64,000 bases of DNA. Origin: Tachypleus tridentatus. Taxonomy: Eukaryota; Arthropoda; Merostomata; Xiphosura; Limulidae. Shown one piece after another: positions 61,986 to 64,000 of the stretch. The notes under the pieces were generated by a model that saw only the letters and a program-made list of their open reading frames with translations, was not told the DNA's origin and did not search any database. Made by a program: the position numbers and the translations under genes. The stretch lies in contig NC_134825.1 of NCBI RefSeq assembly GCF_004210375.1, forward strand, positions 9,858,001-9,922,000, read 5' to 3'. How positions within the stretch are numbered: the first letter of the stretch is position 1; each line of letters starts with the position of its first letter.

Positions 61986-62394
61986 TTAGCCGATATGTAA
62001 ATAATAAACACCACTGTCCATTGAGTAACCTATCCTGAGACAGAATCGTCCAATCAAAATTCTTGATATATCTATTGTACCATAATTCCATCCTTTTTTT
62101 TCTCAATTTGTAGGTTTCCAAGTGATTTTGTACTTAATAAATTACCGATATACGTCAATAAGGCATTAAAGTAGTAGTTTTCGAAGTTAAAAGTTTATTT
62201 TAATGTTTATTATACACATTATGATATATTTCAAATTAATTCACGAGTGCACCAATAAGCTAGTACCTTTATTCATTTATAAATTACATCCCAAATTACT
62301 CTATTTTTCTCGTTCACTTTCTATCCTATGTGAATATCTATCGTCGTATTTTCTGTTTCTACGTTGTGGTTCCTCATTCATGTTTTCCATTCGG
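61986..62394. other. Unique AT-rich stretch before the CpG-rich block
   Basis: No gene recognised. A 117-codon plus frame (62,203-62,556) crosses from here into the CpG-rich block and has no recognisable domain. Confidence 0.35.
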
Positions 62395-62575
62395 TATAGA
62401 GCCTTCAACGAGTGTAGCATCATTGCGCGTGCTCCTCCGTTCACGAGCGTCGACGCTTGCAGAGTGCAGCGCAGTGCAGAGCAGGGTATGCACGAGCTGA
62501 ATCGTTTCAGAATTTCACTGGCTCTCGAAATAACGGCCATCTCGAGTTTTTGCTGAGAAGAAGAGGCCCAGAAAT
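62395..62575 (+). promoter_or_regulatory. CpG-rich block, possible promoter or 5' UTR
   Basis: Between 62,405 and 62,545 I count 14 CpG dinucleotides, far denser than in the surrounding AT-rich DNA. The block includes attgcgcgtgctcc, loosely like an NRF1 site, and the purine-rich gctgagaagaagagg. In a gene-poor AT-rich setting this composition fits a promoter or first exon. Strand is inferred only from the downstream ATG and splice donor. It could also be an unrelated repeat. Confidence 0.35.
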
Positions 62576-63357
62576 ATCAGTGTTTAAAGTAAACCGAACC
62601 GATTTCACTTTTGCGATAGTGATTTCCAAATAGCAATAGGCCATCCTAGAACAGTTCGTGTTGATCAGCATTTACCAAAGTAATAAAAACACACATCAGT
62701 TGAAGAACAAAGATGATGTATGCTCTCGAGTACTAGCTGTTTCATCAAACAGACGCCGAGGTTTCCCAAAGATTTACCTCAATTCTCCATATAAGGATAG
62801 TAATTTCATATAGTACAAGCGCATTAAAAACTCACGTAGGGTAGAGACAATAAATTGCTTCAATTCTGTCTTCCGATAACTGCTTATATTTGATTCCTTT
62901 TCAAAAAAAGATTACTTACTTAAATACAACAGACCAGAAGCTGCCTTTTCCGTTCATTGTCGTCCAATGATCAAACAAAGCTCTGAGGTACATTCATGTG
63001 ACCAAATCAAATTGCGTGGAATATTTTCTTCCTTAAAGGCATCAGCATAAAAAAAAAAAGAATTTGAACCCGTTTTTGGCTTCACTGCAACAATAACATT
63101 GTTCTTACACTGTCTCTGAACCAGAAATCGATCCTTCCTGTTCTAACACTGTCTCTGAACCAGAAAGCGATCCTTCCTGTTCTTACACTATCTCTGAACC
63201 AGAAAGCGATCCTTCCCAGAATTCAACCTAGTGGACACTAATTTTGGAGCTGACCCCATCATTTCAACGCCATCTGGGTATGCTGGAAAAGTGCTTTATT
63301 AACTTGTTTAACTGAGAAAAAGTGCTAAACTGCAGGTGTTAAAGAATACCCACAACC
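62576..63357. other. Possible 5' untranslated region
   Basis: Unique sequence apart from the 39-bp triplet at 63,100-63,217. If the start codon at 63,358 is real, some of this stretch would be leader or upstream introns. Confidence 0.3.
63100..63217. repeat. 39-bp tandem triplet
   Basis: Three copies of gttcttacactgtctctgaa plus ccagaaagcgatccttcct. In one plus frame it reads as an acidic 13-residue repeat (TVSEPESDPSC-like), but a stop lies just upstream and another soon after. Confidence 0.9.
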
Positions 63358-63375
63358 ATGCATTCTAGGAGAGCG
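63358..63375 (+). CDS. Candidate first coding exon (six codons) with splice donor
   Basis: ATG at 63,358 in the context acaaccATGc, followed by codons for H S R R A, and then gtaagt at 63,376-63,381, a near-ideal 5' splice site. The exon would end in phase 0. A CpG-rich block lies 0.8-1.0 kb upstream. The product cannot be named because the rest of the gene, if any, lies outside the window. Short exons of this sort also occur by chance. Confidence 0.25.
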
Positions 63376-63612
63376 GTAAGTGTTTCTTGTTTAAAACAGT
63401 ACATAACAGGTTGTTTTACAAACTAGGTTTAACAACATTAAAATGAAACAGGAAGTTAAAATCCTTGTATATCCCACTTATATAGAAAAAACTAAACATT
63501 AGAACTAAGTGCTAGAGTCGATACTTACATACAAATTTTTAGAAGCTGACTCGATTGCGAGTTGGGCTTTAGAATATCAAATTTTACTAATTACATATCT
63601 AACAATATTTTA
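63376..63612. other. Possible start of intron 1
   Basis: AT-rich unique sequence following the candidate donor. Confidence 0.25.
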
Positions 63613-64000
63613 TAACATGACTGTGATTAGACTGTTAGCCGAGTGTGAGATACCAGAATTTAACTATATATTTATCAGTGCATTATAACATGACTCTGAT
63701 TAGACTATTAGCCGAGTGTGAGACTACCAGATTTTAACTATATATTTATCAGTGCATTATAACATGACTCTGATTAGACTATTAGCCGAGTGTGAGACTA
63801 CCAGATTTTAACTATATATTTATCAGTGCATTATAACATGACTCTGATTAGACTATTAGCCGAGTGTGAGACTACCAGATTTTAACTATATATTTATCAG
63901 TGCATTATAACATGACTCTGATTAGACTATTAGCCGAGTGTGAGACTACCAGATTTTAACTATATATTTATCAGTGCATTAAAACATGACTCTGATTAGA
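63613..64000. repeat. 74-bp minisatellite running off the window
   Basis: Five or more units of gactctgattagactattag, ccgagtgtgagactaccag, attttaactatatatttatc and agtgcattataacat. Period 74 bp, measured at 63,691 and 63,765. Copies are nearly identical after the first, and the array continues past the end. It shares only its length with the array at 61.3 kb. Confidence 0.96.

Noticed and set aside
62203-62556. 117-codon plus frame and a 79-codon minus frame over the CpG-rich block
   Set aside because: Overlapping frames on both strands with no known domain; the CpG-rich composition lowers stop frequency there.

Overview
The window is eukaryotic, AT-rich, non-coding or nearly so, and dominated by repeats. 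I found no confidently intact protein-coding gene. The three tRNA-derived SINE families resemble repeats I associate from memory with horseshoe crabs (Xiphosura). I therefore suggest an arthropod, probably a horseshoe crab, but a database search is needed to confirm this.

Layout: (1) More than two dozen unrelated minisatellite arrays, with units from 18 to 92 bp, fill roughly 40% of the window. The largest are a 56-bp dimeric array (0.45-2.45 kb), an about 62-copy array whose units alternate with variable (TA)n runs (22.8-26.6 kb), and a 6.3-kb array of 21-23-bp units (31.2-37.5 kb) that carries larger segmental duplications of about 0.71 and 1.73 kb. Most arrays have homogeneous centres and decayed edges. 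(2) About 23 SINE copies of three families are scattered on both strands. Family 1 has two subfamilies that differ in the tRNA head, and several copies have clear target-site duplications. Some SINEs are inserted inside minisatellites and so give relative ages. (3) A Tigger/pogo-type DNA transposon relic with a recognisable 5' terminal inverted repeat lies at 29.25-30.27 kb; its 3' side runs into a minisatellite. (4) A degraded non-LTR retrotransposon reverse transcriptase lies on the minus strand at 52.86-54.62 kb. It is split by a 24-bp minisatellite and carries an in-frame 111-bp duplication across its catalytic motif. (5) A hammerhead-ribozyme-like motif lies at 17,260-17,301, and a foldback of similar design at 9,162-9,238. 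(6) A 500-base assembly gap lies at 10,069-10,568.

The only hint of a host gene is at the right end. A CpG-rich block at 62.4-62.57 kb is followed about 0.8 kb later by an ATG in good context, six codons, and a strong splice donor (63,358-63,381). This could be the first exon of a plus-strand gene whose first intron contains the terminal 74-bp array. The open frames elsewhere are mostly by-products of tandem repeats. No operon, CRISPR array, rRNA or intact tRNA gene is visible, and I see no convincing undescribed multi-gene system. The unusual content is repeat architecture and possible ribozyme relics.
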